The position numbers and the translations under genes were made by a program. DNA of 64,000 nt from Berberis thunbergii (Eukaryota > Streptophyta > Magnoliopsida > Ranunculales > Berberidaceae), in NCBI GenBank assembly GCA_003290165.1, contig QNQO01000223.1:372001-436000 (forward strand). The letters run 5' to 3'. The notes below the pieces were generated by a model that did no database searches, was not told the origin of the DNA, and saw only the letters and a program-made list of their open reading frames with translations. Below, one piece after another: positions 10,756 to 21,911 of this stretch. The first letter of the stretch is position 1. Each line of letters opens with the position of its first letter.

Positions 10756-10764
10756 TTCTAAAAC

Positions 10765-11068
10765 TGTGCTCCATATGTTTGAGAAATTTCCCAAATGGAA
10801 GGATTATGAGCCAACTGAGGCGATATACTCATAATTTTGAAACACTCATGAAGAAAAAAGTTTGATGCTATTTGTAACATTATGGTGAGAGTTAAAAATG
10901 AAAGAAATTGTGTGGTCTCGGATGAGTTCTTCTATTTGGTGATGAAAGCGTATGGTAATGTAGGTCATATTGATCGAGCGATTCAGACCCTATTTGGTGT
11001 GCCAGAGTACAATTGTTGGCCTACAATAAGAACCTTCAATGTATTGAAACGGTGCCATGGACTTCTAT
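10765..11068 (+). pseudogene. Pentatricopeptide-repeat (PPR) protein fragment
   Basis: The frame from 10882 reads MVRVKNERNCVVSDEFFYLV followed by KAYGNVGHIDRAIQTLF, W-P-T-I-R-TFN. This matches the N-terminal PPR units of plant P-class PPR proteins (pattern MK-E-N-CVVSEE-F, AYG-AG--ERAI-TLF, Y-CWPTV-TFN). Upstream, 10775-10880 carries a related but stop-interrupted stretch (FEKFPKWKDYEP, then FDAICNIM in another frame). Family members have hundreds of residues; only one to two repeats remain. Without a complete gene this is a captured or decayed fragment. Confidence 0.6.
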
Positions 11069-11107
11069 AATTCAGTATGAAATGAGCTATTTTCAAAATG
11101 TACATAT

Positions 11108-11173
11108 GTGAACTTCACACCAGGTGTTCTTACATCACTAATGGGTGTCAGTGGTGCTGGTAAGACAACCATT
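11108..11173 (+). pseudogene. ABCG/PDR transporter exon fragment with Walker A motif
   Basis: [20 protein letters not shown] is encoded just before a GTAATG donor-like site. [20 protein letters not shown] is the diagnostic second nucleotide-binding fold start of plant pleiotropic drug resistance ABCG transporters, so the GxSGAGKT P-loop is conserved. Only about 22 residues are present and no other ABCG sequence is nearby. It is one of several unrelated exon fragments in tandem on this strand. Confidence 0.75.
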
Positions 11174-11265
11174 GTAATGTTTTTTTATTACTACCTTTCT
11201 TTTCTATTATTTGACTTGACAATAGTAAACATCAGTTTTCCCATTGCAATTTCTATTTTCCTCCA

Positions 11266-11632
11266 GGGATGAAAATAGAAGATATTGAGAATTTTGTTAA
11301 TGATGGTGTTTACCTAGAGCTGGTTGGCCCTCTCTTTCCTGTATCAAACATCAAATTGAAGAATTTTATCGCAAGTAATAATGTGATAAGTGCACATTTC
11401 AGGCTATTGTACGTGATTTTTACAACAAAGTTTGTACACATCTTGAGCTACATCCGAGGGAGGTAGGTGTTACTACTTTTTTTCATGATTTTTTTCACTG
11501 TCATAGTTCATTCACTTATGTAAAATTTATTCATTGATTTACAGGTTTGTATCTAGGATTACATCACTGGGGGAAAAGTTCACTTACTGGATGTTTGTGA
11601 TCAAAATCTGGAATACTTCAAGTTTGCCATGA
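11266..11632 (+). pseudogene. Exon-like fragments of an unrecognised gene
   Basis: A CCTCCAG acceptor at about 11260-11266 precedes an open stretch (MKIEDIENFVNDGVYLELVG, from 11269). A second open stretch, roughly AIVRDFYNKVCTHLELHPRE from 11401, ends at GGGAG before GTAGGT. After a short AT-rich intron, an acceptor near 11545 leads to an open run including DYITGGKVHLLDVCDQN with a stop near its start. The splice-like boundaries suggest real exons; I cannot name the family. Confidence 0.35.
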
Positions 11633-13269
11633 ATCATGAAGGGCGACACAAGCGGAAGTGGATAGCTTGGAATAAAATCATTGTTCCAAAGGAGGAGGGT
11701 GGTCTAGGTATTCGAAGCTTAGATGTGATCATTAGAGCTTTTCGGATGAAGTCGCTTTGGAACCTAATAACCTCCAATTCTTTATGGGCGAATTTTCTAA
11801 GGCGTAAGTACATGCAAGTTGGGGTTCCAATCAGAAAGCAAGAAATTAAAGTTGGGGCGTCTCCGTTTATAAAAGAATTGTTGATGAATAAGGATTTTAT
11901 AATTGAAAACTCCACGTGCCGGATCTCTAAAGGCACCGTTAGCTTCTTCAAAGAACCATGGGCCAAGAATGAAATTTTCAGTAAAAATGAGGAGGTGGGG
12001 ATGAATGACTCTTGGCCTTTTCTCAAGAAAATGCACAGGGAGAATTTCAGGCGGCTAAGCCCGGATATGCAAAGCAAAGCTCAAGAGCTTTACAAGACAA
12101 TTGTGAAAGGCAAAGTCGGTGATCGAGATGCCAGAATTTGGATACCGAGTAATAATGGCGGGTTCACGATTAGCTCAGTATGTGAAAATCTTTGTGGTAG
12201 GGGGACACAAGATGATTTTTGGAATTGGATTTGGCATCCTTTATTGCCTTCTAAAATCTCTATTTTCATATGGAAAATAATTAGAAGGGCATTACCTATT
12301 GATGGTGAAATTAGAATAATTGGCTTCCAACTTGCGTCTAAATGTAGTTGTTGCTTACAACCTGGGGAGGAAACGATGAAACACCTTTTCTTGGAAAGCG
12401 ATTTAGCTAGAAGGGTGTGGGGTCATTTTGATTTGGTGTTTGATATGCACATTCACAGACCGGTTGAAGTTTACACTATGCTTAAGGCGTGGTTTAGGAA
12501 AGCGAAGAAATCCATGTTATCAGGGACCCTCATCCATGTCACCCCACTTTTCATCCTATGGGAAATATGGATCCAGAGAAACAAAAAACTTTTCGAAGGA
12601 AAGAAGTTTTCATCAAATTATGTGATTATTAAAGTTCATTTCTGGATTAAATGTGTGGCCAAATTCTTTATTCCTAAAATTAAGGATCATAACGGGGCTT
12701 TGCTCAGTAGGTTGGGCATACAGGAAAAGATTGTTACAGTATCTCCTCCTCGAGTGCTTTATTGGGTTTTCCCTCCTACAGGATGGTATGCGCTAAATGT
12801 TGATGGCTCATGTATGGAAAATAACACTACTGGAGGTGTGGTCATTAGAAATGACGAGGGCAAATTTGTAGTGGCTAGATAGTGTATTTTTGGTGAAGGC
12901 TCAAATAACTCCGCTGAGTTGAGGGCCTTACTTGAAGGTTTGAGACTTTGAATTGATCTAGGATTGCGAAGTTGTGTGATCCAAACGGATTCTAGATTGG
13001 TCAAACAGTGGATATTACATGAAGCTAGTATTCCCTGGTCTCTTAGTAACTGGTGGAGGGATATTAGAGACACGAGTAAGGCATTGATGTGGTACTGTAT
13101 ACACGTGTACAGGGAAACTAATTCAGTGGCGGATGCTTTGGCTAGACGGGCGCAAGTGGAACAAATGACAAGGGATTATTCTTGGGACTCATTGCCTAAA
13201 CGAATAAAATCCTTAATTATTCTTGATAAGAAGAAGACGGCATATTTAAGACGCACGGATGCTAAATGA
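11629..13269 (+). pseudogene. LINE ORF2 C-terminus: end of RT, zf-RVT and RNase H domains
   Basis: The translation starts within the region after the RT core (WIAWNKIIVPKEEGGLGIR). It continues through a zf-RVT-type region (WIWHPLLPSKISIFIWK; CSCCLQPGEE with H and E-S-D positions) and ends in an RNase H domain: Asp in LNVDGSC, Glu in NNSAELRALL, Asp in IQTDSRL and the NSVADALARRA end. This is the order of plant L1-type LINEs. Stops interrupt it at 12880-12882 and 12949-12951; otherwise the frame is open to 13269. The endonuclease and RT core are missing, as in a 5'-truncated insertion starting near 11632. Confidence 0.9.
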
Positions 13270-13923
13270 ACTTGTAAATCTAGGCTTGTATCACTCGTGG
13301 ATGGCTTTACTGCGAGGGAATGGGGACTGCAGGTGGCATGCTCTGCAATGGCTGGAACGAATCGCTGGAACTGGACTGTTGCTGGAACTGGGACAGAGTA
13401 TGCAATCTGCTCTCTGTTCCAGTTTTTAGGTGCGCTCTCTGCTGGTTTTCTTGCCTCGTTTTGGCGATCTCTGCGAGACTGTGTTAGCAGAGATCAGGCC
13501 TGAAACTCTGCTGAAACAGGGAATTCAGGGCTGCACATTTCGGTGCATTGCAAGATGTCTCTGGATTGTGGCAAGAGTGCTCTGTTTTTACAGAGTACTC
13601 TGCATAATTGCTGCCTGTTTTGCACATATTTTGCTGTTATGTTGCAATGCTGGAACAAAGTGCAAACTGTTGCAAAACAGAGTGCTCTCTGCTTCCTGCT
13701 GCTGCTGTTCTGACAGTGCGTGTTCGTAGGTGATTTGCAATGTTGCAAATTGACAATGGCATTAATCTGATGCTAGTGAGACTTAGAGAATGGTTGACGC
13801 AGTATGTTCTTTTAGTGCAAGCATGTTTTTAGCTATACAATATGAAGTTGAATGTGTATGAGTTACGAGAGTTTTTTCGATTGATTTTAATGATGTATTT
13901 TCATTGGTTTCAAAAAAAAAAAA
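13270..13923 (+). mobile_element. LINE 3' untranslated region with poly(A) tail
   Basis: Sequence between the ORF2 end and a run of 12 A at 13912-13923 is taken as the 3' UTR and tail of the LINE. It holds GCTGGAAC and CTCTGC repeats. I could not find a clean target duplication on the two sides of the insertion. Confidence 0.6.
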
Positions 13924-14860
13924 TGTTTCTTTCACATTCACCAATGCGAACAATGACATTGTTTTCTTAATAATAAGTGGACATTTGATAAGATCTGTGA
14001 CATGACCAATTCTAAGAAAACTATGGATCATCATATTTGCTCCTATATGTGTGCTCCTACATGCATCGAAGATGTCACTCCCATGCATCAAAGACGTTAC
14101 ACACTCTTCTCTATTTCTACTAGAAGACTCTTCTTTAGTCTGAAGATTTTCTCCAAGTAGAAGAACTCTTCAACTACACAAAGGCTTGTTCGATAAGTAG
14201 CAGAATTGTGAGCTACAAGATATGATTAATAGTAAGAGAAGTTGAAAGGGACAACAACCAGACTTTGCATTTTTCTGATTAATCCACTGTATTAGACTCG
14301 TTTCTACTAAGTAGCTTTCTCTAGAGAGCCTAGACACGTCCGCAACTAACACACTAACACTTAATGACCACAAAACGTACAACTAAGCACCTACACGTTA
14401 CACTAGAACAGAGTCCTAGAGATACACATCCAACATGACAATAATGACAAGTTTCAGCTGTAAGTTCTAACATTGAAAAGTGAAAACAGAGGACAACGCA
14501 TTACTTCAACAGGGATTCCCTCCCACATATTTTCTGAGGTTTTGTTCTTGAATTTGGATGCTTAAGCCTTCCATGAGAGATATATTTATAGACAGGATAG
14601 TTGGGCAATGGGAACCAACTCTAAATTGTTTGGTGGTTGGTTGGTGTTGCATGCGATGTGAAAACCAATTCCAATAGTTTTTTGCTACCAATAACCTGTT
14701 TGGTCTTTGGATTAGACAGAAGATAATTTAAGTTATATTTTAATTTGAACTATCTAGAAAAGATGCATACCTTTTATACATTTTTGTTGGTTTTTATTTT
14801 TATGTATCTGTTTGTTGTTATTATTATTATTGTTGTTGTTATTATTATTATTGTTGTTGT
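13924..14860. other. No recognised gene; ends in a TTA/TTG trinucleotide tract
   Basis: Intron-like or intergenic. A (TTATTG)-type simple repeat at about 14815-14860 runs directly into the acceptor of the ribophorin exon. Confidence 0.5.
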
Positions 14861-14865
14861 TTTAG

Positions 14866-15079
14866 GACTATTTTGACTTTGACGTCTTCTCTTGATCAGT
14901 CAAAACTTGAAATAAAGCCACGTTATCCATTATTTGGAGGTTGGAAATCTACTTTTGTCATAGAATATGGGTTACCATTGCAAGACTTCCTCTTTGAGTC
15001 AGTTGATGGCAGGCGTTATCTAAATTTCAGTTTCGGACGCCCTCTTCTCGACACAGTAGTTGACAAATTGACAGTAAAA
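14866..15079 (+). pseudogene. Ribophorin I / OST1 exon (oligosaccharyltransferase subunit)
   Basis: The exon encodes KPRYPLFGGWKSTFVIEYGL, then PLQDFLFESVDGRRYLNFSF and DTVVDKLTVK. This is the conserved lumenal region of ribophorin I, the subunit of the ER oligosaccharyltransferase that transfers glycans to Asn. It is bounded by a TTTTAG acceptor (14860-14865) and a canonical GTAAGT donor (15080-15085) and is fully open. Ribophorin I has about 600 residues; no other exon of it lies in this window. The exon is followed within 350 bp by exons of an unrelated WD40 gene, which indicates transposon capture or shuffling rather than a host locus. Confidence 0.85.
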
Positions 15080-15425
15080 GTAAGTGTTTTATGAGGTCTG
15101 GAGTCATTGTACTGCAAGTCTTGTCTGCATCCAAAAGTTTATCACATTGGCTGTGAATTAAAATGTAATATCTTTCAGGTGGTTCTTTTCATATTACCTT
15201 TATATGTGTATGCTAATTAGTACTTCAACTATTTGTTGTAAATGTCATTTTAATCGAAGTTGTAATCATTGTATACAGATGAAGAAGGTAGCATTTTTCT
15301 ATGTGGGTGGTTGTGGTGGTACACATTCAATCAGCTAAGTTCTGTCTGACTCTGCACCCTAAGTGAATAGAAAAACATAATTCTCAATAATATCGTTTCT
15401 TATAGACACTGTTTGTCTATGCCAG

Positions 15426-15728
15426 GGTTGTCTCATTAAGCATGTGTTCTCGAAAAGAATGATTTATCTCTGGCTCTCTTGATCGGACTGTTTTACTTTG
15501 GGATCAGAGAGCTGAGAAGTGTCAGGTATAACCCTTTATCCTTCTGTCACTCATAAATAAATGAAAAATGAGATCCTTCAACATAGATCTCTAATTATTT
15601 TTTATCGAATACATGCACTTTTACGTGTACAAGAAAGACCTGTTGTTTCTTTCGATGATCAGGGGTTGGTCTTTTTTATTGCATTTGGAGGATTTATAAG
15701 AATGTTTGATGCTCGCAAATATGAGAAG
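15426..15728 (+). pseudogene. WDR82/Swd2-like WD40 protein, two exons
   Basis: Exon one (15426-15525) encodes VVSLSMCSRKE, an in-frame TGA at 15460-15462, then FISGSLDRTVLLWDQRAEKC with a GTATAA donor. Exon two (about 15637-15728) encodes SFDDQGLVFFIAFGGFIRMF and DARKYEK before a GTTTGC donor. Both match consecutive parts of plant Swd2/WDR82 homologues, WD40 subunits of histone H3K4 methyltransferase and CPSF-associated complexes. The intervening intron is retained, so the copy came from genomic DNA rather than cDNA. The TGA and missing flanking exons make it non-functional. Confidence 0.8.
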
Positions 15729-15879
15729 GTTTGCAGTTGACTCATGAGATTGGTTCATCAGTAGACCATCGGAAACTGACTTCGGTAAATATGTGTTCTT
15801 AACTCTTTTGAATGTGTGAAGTCTGTTTCTTCTTTTCCTTGTTACTCTATAATTTTATTTTTTTTGCGTTCACTTGTTT

Positions 15880-16230
15880 CGCACGAAGGCAAGGTTTTTA
15901 TTTCATTGGAGAAAGAGAAAAGTTATCAGGCATTTTTAAGCAAAATTTCAACAATTAATTGGCGAAAGTGTTGCCCATCCACAAGAAGTGGAAGTTGTTA
16001 TGGGAAGGAGATTGCTGGTTCATAATCTCACAACTTGGTTTAGGGTACAGTACTACAGTATAATAATACTAAAAAAAATTTCTTACCTAATCAATATATT
16101 TTTTCCCGGGTTTAACTGGGAGCTAATGGATGTGTTTACTTCTCTTTTGAAGAACTGTGTGACAGACTCCTTGGAGCTGCTGACTATTTTTGATTGTGTA
16201 GTAAGTCATTTCTATCCTTTGTGTAGTTTG
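15880..16230 (+). pseudogene. Exon-like fragments of an unrecognised gene
   Basis: An open run from about 15885 encodes ISLEKEKSYQAFLSKISTIN. A second run, 16110-16200, encodes FNWELMDVFTSLLKNCVTDS and LELLTIFDCV and is followed by GTAAGT at 16201, a textbook donor. The composition and donor site look like real exons, but I do not recognise the protein. They follow the WD40 exons on the same strand. Confidence 0.35.
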
Positions 16231-16549
16231 TAAGGTAGAACTTCATCATACAATGATAATTTTCTAAACATGCTCGATCATAAGTAATTGTACTTTGGAA
16301 CAAGTTGATAATGTCACCATCGGTTGCATTGCAAAATAAATAACTCTACTTAAAAGTTTGAAGAAATAGCAAACTCTTCAAACTTGGGATTAATCTCAAT
16401 ATGGCGGGTGGCAAATGATTCGGTTGCTTGGGTGCTTTACATCTCTATCCTAAATGTATCATGTTCCCGAGGATAGTTAACTTTGTCATTTGGATTAGTT
16501 TTACGGTTTTCCATGTGAAAATTACATTATTAAGGTGTCAAGATAATAT

Positions 16550-17481
16550 TAGGGGTGGGCACGGGACGGGATGGGATGAGATATACCCATCTTGTTCATA
16601 TGGGACTGGGAAGGGACGGGACGGGATCAGCATGCTACCTGTGACTGCTGCGAAGATTATATCATCATATCAGAGCATGAAAAATAACTTTCTTATAATT
16701 AGATATAGATGCGGCATGCAAATACAAGGGTAGCCACTAAATCCCCTAACAATGAAGTCGAGTGGGCTAACTTTTAGAAAATGACATGATAAATGGGACC
16801 CATTAAGAGTATTGTGTCGCTATGATGGCCTCCCAACTGATTTTACAATTTCATTACTGTGGGAAAAAAATTTCATGGTTCCTTGACAAAATGACATTTC
16901 ATATTTTGTTAGGAAAGAAATATAGACTTATTGGTGATGCTCTAACATATTCATAATGGTTTACCATCAATACATATATTGTAATTAAAAAAATTTATTT
17001 TTATAGCTCTGGGCATCTCAAATTCTTGGCTCCGCCCCTAAATGTTCCCTTCTGAATATGTATTACTTAGTTAATTATTATTTTTCATCTTCACCTGAGT
17101 ATTATCAATATTTGGAAGTTAAATAATTGGAGCCATTTTTATTGGGAATCCAAGCAATAGCCTGCTATCTTTCTTTTGCTTAATGAATATTTATTTCTTG
17201 AAGTAACATTTTTGTTACCACTGCAAACACTATGATTTTCTATCAGTCATCTGTAAGTTTATATGAATAAAAATAAATAAATAAATAAAATATTGATAAT
17301 AAATATTAAAAAATTAGCTTGGGACGGGACAGGATTGGCGGGATTGAAAATCTTCATCCCATCCCATCCCATCCCATTCTAGATCGGGACAGGATGGGAT
17401 CAAGATGAAATTATTCAATCCCATTAAGACCTGGAAAAATCGGGACGGGATCGAGATCGCGGGATTGGATGCCCACCCCTA
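16550..17481. mobile_element. Non-autonomous hAT transposon with 8-bp target duplication
   Basis: Terminal inverted repeats TAGGGGTGGGCA (16550) and TGCCCACCCCTA (to 17481) bracket 932 bp. The flanking 8-mers GATAATAT (16542-16549) and GATAGTAT (17482-17489) match at 7 of 8 positions, as expected for a hAT insertion. GGGACGGGA-type repeats lie just inside both ends. No transposase coding was seen, so it would move only with enzyme supplied elsewhere. Confidence 0.9.
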
Positions 17482-17719
17482 GATAGTATGTGAGGAGGTC
17501 GGAGGGAATGATGAAATTGTCTAATGGGCTAAACCCATTAACACACCCAATCCATCAACACACCCATAGGATGCCACGGGTCCTTCCAAAAATATGTGTA
17601 CTCACCATTCCCGATTAAGTGAAGCACCAATGTGGAAGCCTTTGGTCTGCAATCCAATATCTGTTGACAACACCATGAAGCCTCACGTGGAGCAAGCATA
17701 AGCCATAAGTCACGTTGTT

Positions 17720-18400
17720 TTACGAGGTATTTCCATATCCATCAAACCCATATAGTATCTTGCTTGAAACAAGATTCCAAATATGTTTCATACAAGATAC
17801 TTCATTCCCAATAGCTATATTGCGTACCCCAAGTCCACCCTCACAAGGAATTTGACAAATAGTGTCCCAACTCACCTTAGATTTTTTCAATGGTGTGTCT
17901 CCTCCTGACCATAAGAAGTTACGTAATATAGCATTGATACTGTCAATGGTTTTCTTGGGGAGACCATAGCAAGATGTCCAGTATATGTGCATGCTAGTAA
18001 GCACTGATTTGATCAACAACAATCTCCTTGCATAGGATAGGACCTTGTTTTTCCATGAGTTAACCCGCTTTTTTGTTCTCTCTAGAAGAGGGGAGCACTG
18101 AAGATGGGAAAGAGTACATGATATCATAGGAAGTCCAAGATACTTTACAGGGAGATATTCTGCCTTAAATTGGAGATGGTTGCCAATATGTTCCTTCTCA
18201 TCATTAGGGACCCCGGCCAGGAAGAGAGAACTTTTATTGTTGTTCACATCCAGACCCGTACAAATTTAAATTCCCGCAAAGCGTCGGATAGGGCCTTTGC
18301 AGAATTGCCATCCCCATGAAAGAATGCAATAAGGTCGTCGACAAACCCAAGGTCACTGATGAGAGGGTCATTACATCTGTGGTGCATTTTGTAATGTGTT
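17720..18400 (-). pseudogene. LINE reverse transcriptase fragment
   Basis: Reading leftwards, 18290-18400 encodes NDPLISDLGFVDDLIAFF, where FVDD is the RT catalytic box (usually F/YADD in LINEs). After a break near 18247 the frame continues with FKAEYLPVKYLGLPM, KVLSYARRLLLIKSVL and NFLWSGG to 17720, which is the thumb and post-RT region of plant L1 LINEs. Both ends are truncated. It is unrelated in orientation to the plus-strand LINE at 11.6 kb. Confidence 0.9.
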
Positions 18401-18919
18401 TTAATGCTTGTATGCTGTTTGAATTTATTTCAGCATTTATTTCACCGTTTCAGCATTTTAGCATTTAAATTTCTTTATTTCACCTTGTTAATATGTTTCA
18501 CTTACCTTTGTTGATCCTACAAATGTGCCAACTCAAAATAGAAAAGAATATTTTATTCTATCTAATAAGATGTTGATTAGTAATGTAAAAAGGCATCTTA
18601 GTTGTAACTTAGAGTCTCCATTTGAATGTGCAACTTTATGAGATTTGTATTACATAGCTTAAGCATTCAATACGTTTCTCATTCACTGCTCTTTCAAATT
18701 TTACAGGTTTAGGAGTTGTTGAATTGATATTGGTTTTGAAGTGGAAGATATGAAATTTTGAAGTAGAAAACATTTTGTGGGATGATCGATATGGTGTGCA
18801 AGATCACATGAATTATTATATATATTTGTTGCATGTCTCATAGACGATCACTATGATTTATGTAGTTATTTAAGTTTAAGTGAGTTATATCTCTAATTGA
18901 AATTGTATTTATATATATA
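18401..18919. other. No recognised gene
   Basis: AT-rich with a CATTT(A)TTTCA repeat near 18420-18485. Nothing else recognised. Confidence 0.5.
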
Positions 18920-19768
18920 ATTTCAATATTTCAATTTGAGGTTGATAGAGTATAAAGTTGTTTGGGATTGTATTTTTTTTGTAATGGACAAGTTATTGAT
19001 TATACAAAAATTAATATAATTGTGTTCAGGTTTGAAATGTTTCTTCTGAATGACAAAAAAAAGGCAATGAGAAATCTGAAAATTAATAGAAAGAACCAAT
19101 TTCATTATAAAAAATGAATTTTCATTAGTAATTTTTTTAGCTACAGCAAGTTAGTGTTAGCAACGACAAATGTCGTCTCTATTTTGACAAGTTGATTAGC
19201 AACTTAGCAACGGTTTGAAGCCGTCACAAACTAGCCACGGCAAACGCTGTCCCTGTTTTGTTGAATTGATTTGCAACTTAGCAACGATTTGAAGTTGTCA
19301 CTAAATAGCCATGGCAAAGGTCGTCCCTGTTTTGTTAATTTGGTTTGCAACTTAACAACGGTTTAAAGCCGTCGCTAAATAGCCACGGCAAATGTCGTCC
19401 CTGTTTTGTTAAATTGATTTGCAACTTAGTAATGGTTTGAGACCGTCGCTAAATAGCCACGGCAAAAACCGTTTCTATTTTGTCAATTTGCGACAGCCTT
19501 AGCCGTCTCAAACATTTTAAAAGTCGTCGCTATTGCTGCTGTCTCAAATAAATCGACGAAATTTTTGCAAATAAAACGACGGAATTTTTGCAACTTAGTG
19601 ACGGTTTTTAGCCGTTGCCAATTAGCTATGGAAAAGTTTACCGCTGCTGATTCAAATAGCTACGGTGTTGCGATGGTCGTTGAGCTATTGCTGATTAATT
19701 TTAGCTATGGTTTTTTGATAATTAGCAATGGTAAAATGTCGTTGCTGAATTGAATTTTTCTTGTAGTG
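18920..19768 (+). mobile_element. Right terminus of a CACTA transposon with subterminal repeats (copy 3 of 3)
   Basis: Starts with the same leader as the blocks at 6.6 and 8.5 kb (TTTGAAATGTTTCTTCTGAA near 19031). It continues with many AGCAACGG / CCGTCGCTA / CCACGGCAAA motifs in both orientations and ends at TTTTTCTTGTAGTG (19755-19768), the inverted form of CACTACAAGAAAAA. The three bases after it are ATT. It sits inside the LTR of a minus-strand LTR element: LTR sequence resumes at once at 19769. The matching left end is not certain. Confidence 0.85.
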
Positions 19769-19901
19769 ATTGTTGAATACAAGTTTATAAAGCTAACTCT
19801 AACCTAACTTTGTGGAGATAGGAAACCTCAGAGTTATATTCTATTCTGACTTTCATAACATATCTTATTTTGTAACATAGGTAGACTTCTATTCTTTAAC
19901 A
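19769..19901 (-). repeat. 3' LTR (truncated by CACTA end)
   Basis: Aligns with 21449-21581 through TTGAATACAAG(T/C)TTATAAAGCTAA and on to ACATAGGTAGA. The element-side end is TGTTAAAG on the minus strand at 19901. Confidence 0.85.
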
Positions 19902-19912
19902 CTCCCCCGCAA
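19902..19912 (-). other. Polypurine tract of the non-autonomous LTR element
   Basis: Reads GCGGGGGAG on the minus strand immediately before the 3' LTR. The family member at 50.1 kb has CTTGCAGAGG at the same place. Confidence 0.7.
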
Positions 19913-21398
19913 GTTGGACATGTAGACGCAGATGAAATGTGCAGCTTGGTGGAAACATTGAAGTCCTAATTGGTGATGAAATCATTACTGTCGAGTGAAG
20001 CTGTTAATGGTTCGACTTGAGACATCATGATTGTCGAATTCTGGGAAATTTTGGATGATTCCTGTGTAAAGAAATCCTGACTCAATTTGAGTCTTGGTAT
20101 TGCTCAATTTGAGTCTACATAAATTTTGGATGATTCCTATATGAAGAAATCATGACTCAATTCGAGTCTTGGTATTGCTCAATTCGAGTCAACACATATT
20201 TTGGTAGTGACCAAAGATGGTGGGTGGGAATAGCGGAGTGAAAGAGATTCAAATTTCTTTCTTTTCACTCCGTTTCTTCTTCATTTCTTCCCTGTTGTGC
20301 GATCTGATGTGTGACAAGGAAAAAAAGAGGATGAGTGAAATATCGTGTGGTCTACATCTGTCTAGGTGTTGTTGTCATGTGTGCTAGAGATAGACGTTGA
20401 TGTTGTTCTTGGTTGAGTTGAGAACTTTTTTTACTTGTGGTGGTACTAAGTAAATTTGGGGGTGCAAATAGCAACTGGGTAAAGAGAAAATAGACATTTC
20501 TCTTCTTGCTCCTTCTTCTTCACTGTTCGTTCTTGTTGATCAATTGGTTCAGTTTGCGTATGTCAATCTGTGGTGAGGAGAAAAAAGCCCCAGACGCTGT
20601 CTTTGATCGAGCTCACGACAGAGTTTGAGCAGGCGATGGTGCGAAGGGGGCGACGTTCATGATCAACACAATTGGTAGGGTTTGATTTCGACTAGATCGA
20701 TTGGTCCGACCAATCAGAGTTCAATTGTTGGCAGGTTTGATGTTCGTGTTCGATTGTTGATTGATTGGTAGGTCCGACGTTTGTGGTCAGAGATCGATTG
20801 TTCGATTGCTTGATTGTTGATGATCGACGAGGTCGATTGTTCTGAGATTGATGTTGAATCTGAGATCATGAAGAAATTTTTCTTCTTGGGTTGCAATTTT
20901 TCTCTTTTTCGCTGAAAATTGAAAGTTTTTGTTTCTCTTGTATTGGCTGCTGTGTGGATTTCTCCTTAGTTGCAAGTTGACTCACTTTCATTGACTGAGT
21001 GAGAGCAGAGGCAAATTTCTCTTGTTGCCTCATTGAGATGAACTCCTCCTTGGTTGCGTAAAGAGTTTGATTGTAGGTGTTGTCCTCTTGTTGTTGTTCG
21101 TTAGAGCAATTGTTGGTATTGAGATTTTTTTAGCCTGGTATCTACTTCTCCTCTTCCGAGGGAGAGTGATGTTGAAGAGTTGAATCTGAATTTCTGATTA
21201 TGATGCTCAACGATGATGATGGTGATCACTGTTGCAATGTTTGTGTGCGGAAGCTACGATGTCGAATTTGTTCGAGAGAGTAAGCAAGGCAATGACTTGT
21301 GATTTCCCTTCACTGCCTCTTGCGTCTATGGTCAAAGTGCATAGTCGTCGAAAGCAGGAAGAAACTTGAGTCCCCGTATTAGATCACCAAAGAGCCTT
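19913..21398 (-). other. Internal region without gag-pol
   Basis: About 1.5 kb with no retroelement domains in any frame. It contains a short direct repeat of a TTTTGGATGATTCCT..AAATC.TGACTCAATT block near 20050-20180. Near the primer-binding site it matches the leader of the element at 42.8 kb (GGACTCAAGTTTCTTCC versus GCACTCAAGCTCTTCC). Confidence 0.65.
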
Positions 21399-21410
21399 GC
21401 TCTGATACCA
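21399..21410 (-). other. Primer-binding site (initiator Met tRNA type)
   Basis: TGGTATCAGAGC on the minus strand directly abuts the 5' LTR. This is the usual complement of the tRNA-iMet 3' end in plant LTR elements. Confidence 0.9.
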
Positions 21411-21911
21411 TGTAAAGAATTGTATTGAAATTATTATTGTTTTATATCATTGTTGAATACAAGCTTATAAAGCTAACTCTAACCTAACCTTGTGGAGATA
21501 GGAAACGTAAGACTTCTATTTTATTCTGACTTTCCTAACATATTCTATTTTTGTAACACTTTCCTATTCTATAACATAGGTCACTACAAGAAAATGGGAA
21601 TTTAGCGGTGGGTATTCAGTGACGGTTCTCAAAAACCGTCATTAAATTCCTTATTTAACAACATTTCTTTGACCATCGCCAAATAATATTGCTTAACGAC
21701 GGTTTTGGTTAATTGCGGCTGTGTTGGCCGTCGTTATATGCTTGGTCCAAATTCGGCATGGTGGGAAAATGTGCAAATGGGGTGCAATTAACAAATCTTG
21801 AATGTGTTTTAGATCTTAATACCATCCAATGGATGAGGTTTCAACCACAAACCTAACTAATTTAGAGTAGTAGAGGAGAAGAGAAGTGGAGGAAGGAGAG
21901 GCAAACTAAAG

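Noticed and set aside
11634..12077. 147-codon minus-strand frame
   Set aside because: Antisense of the LINE ORF2 C-terminal region, which has strong domain support on the plus strand.
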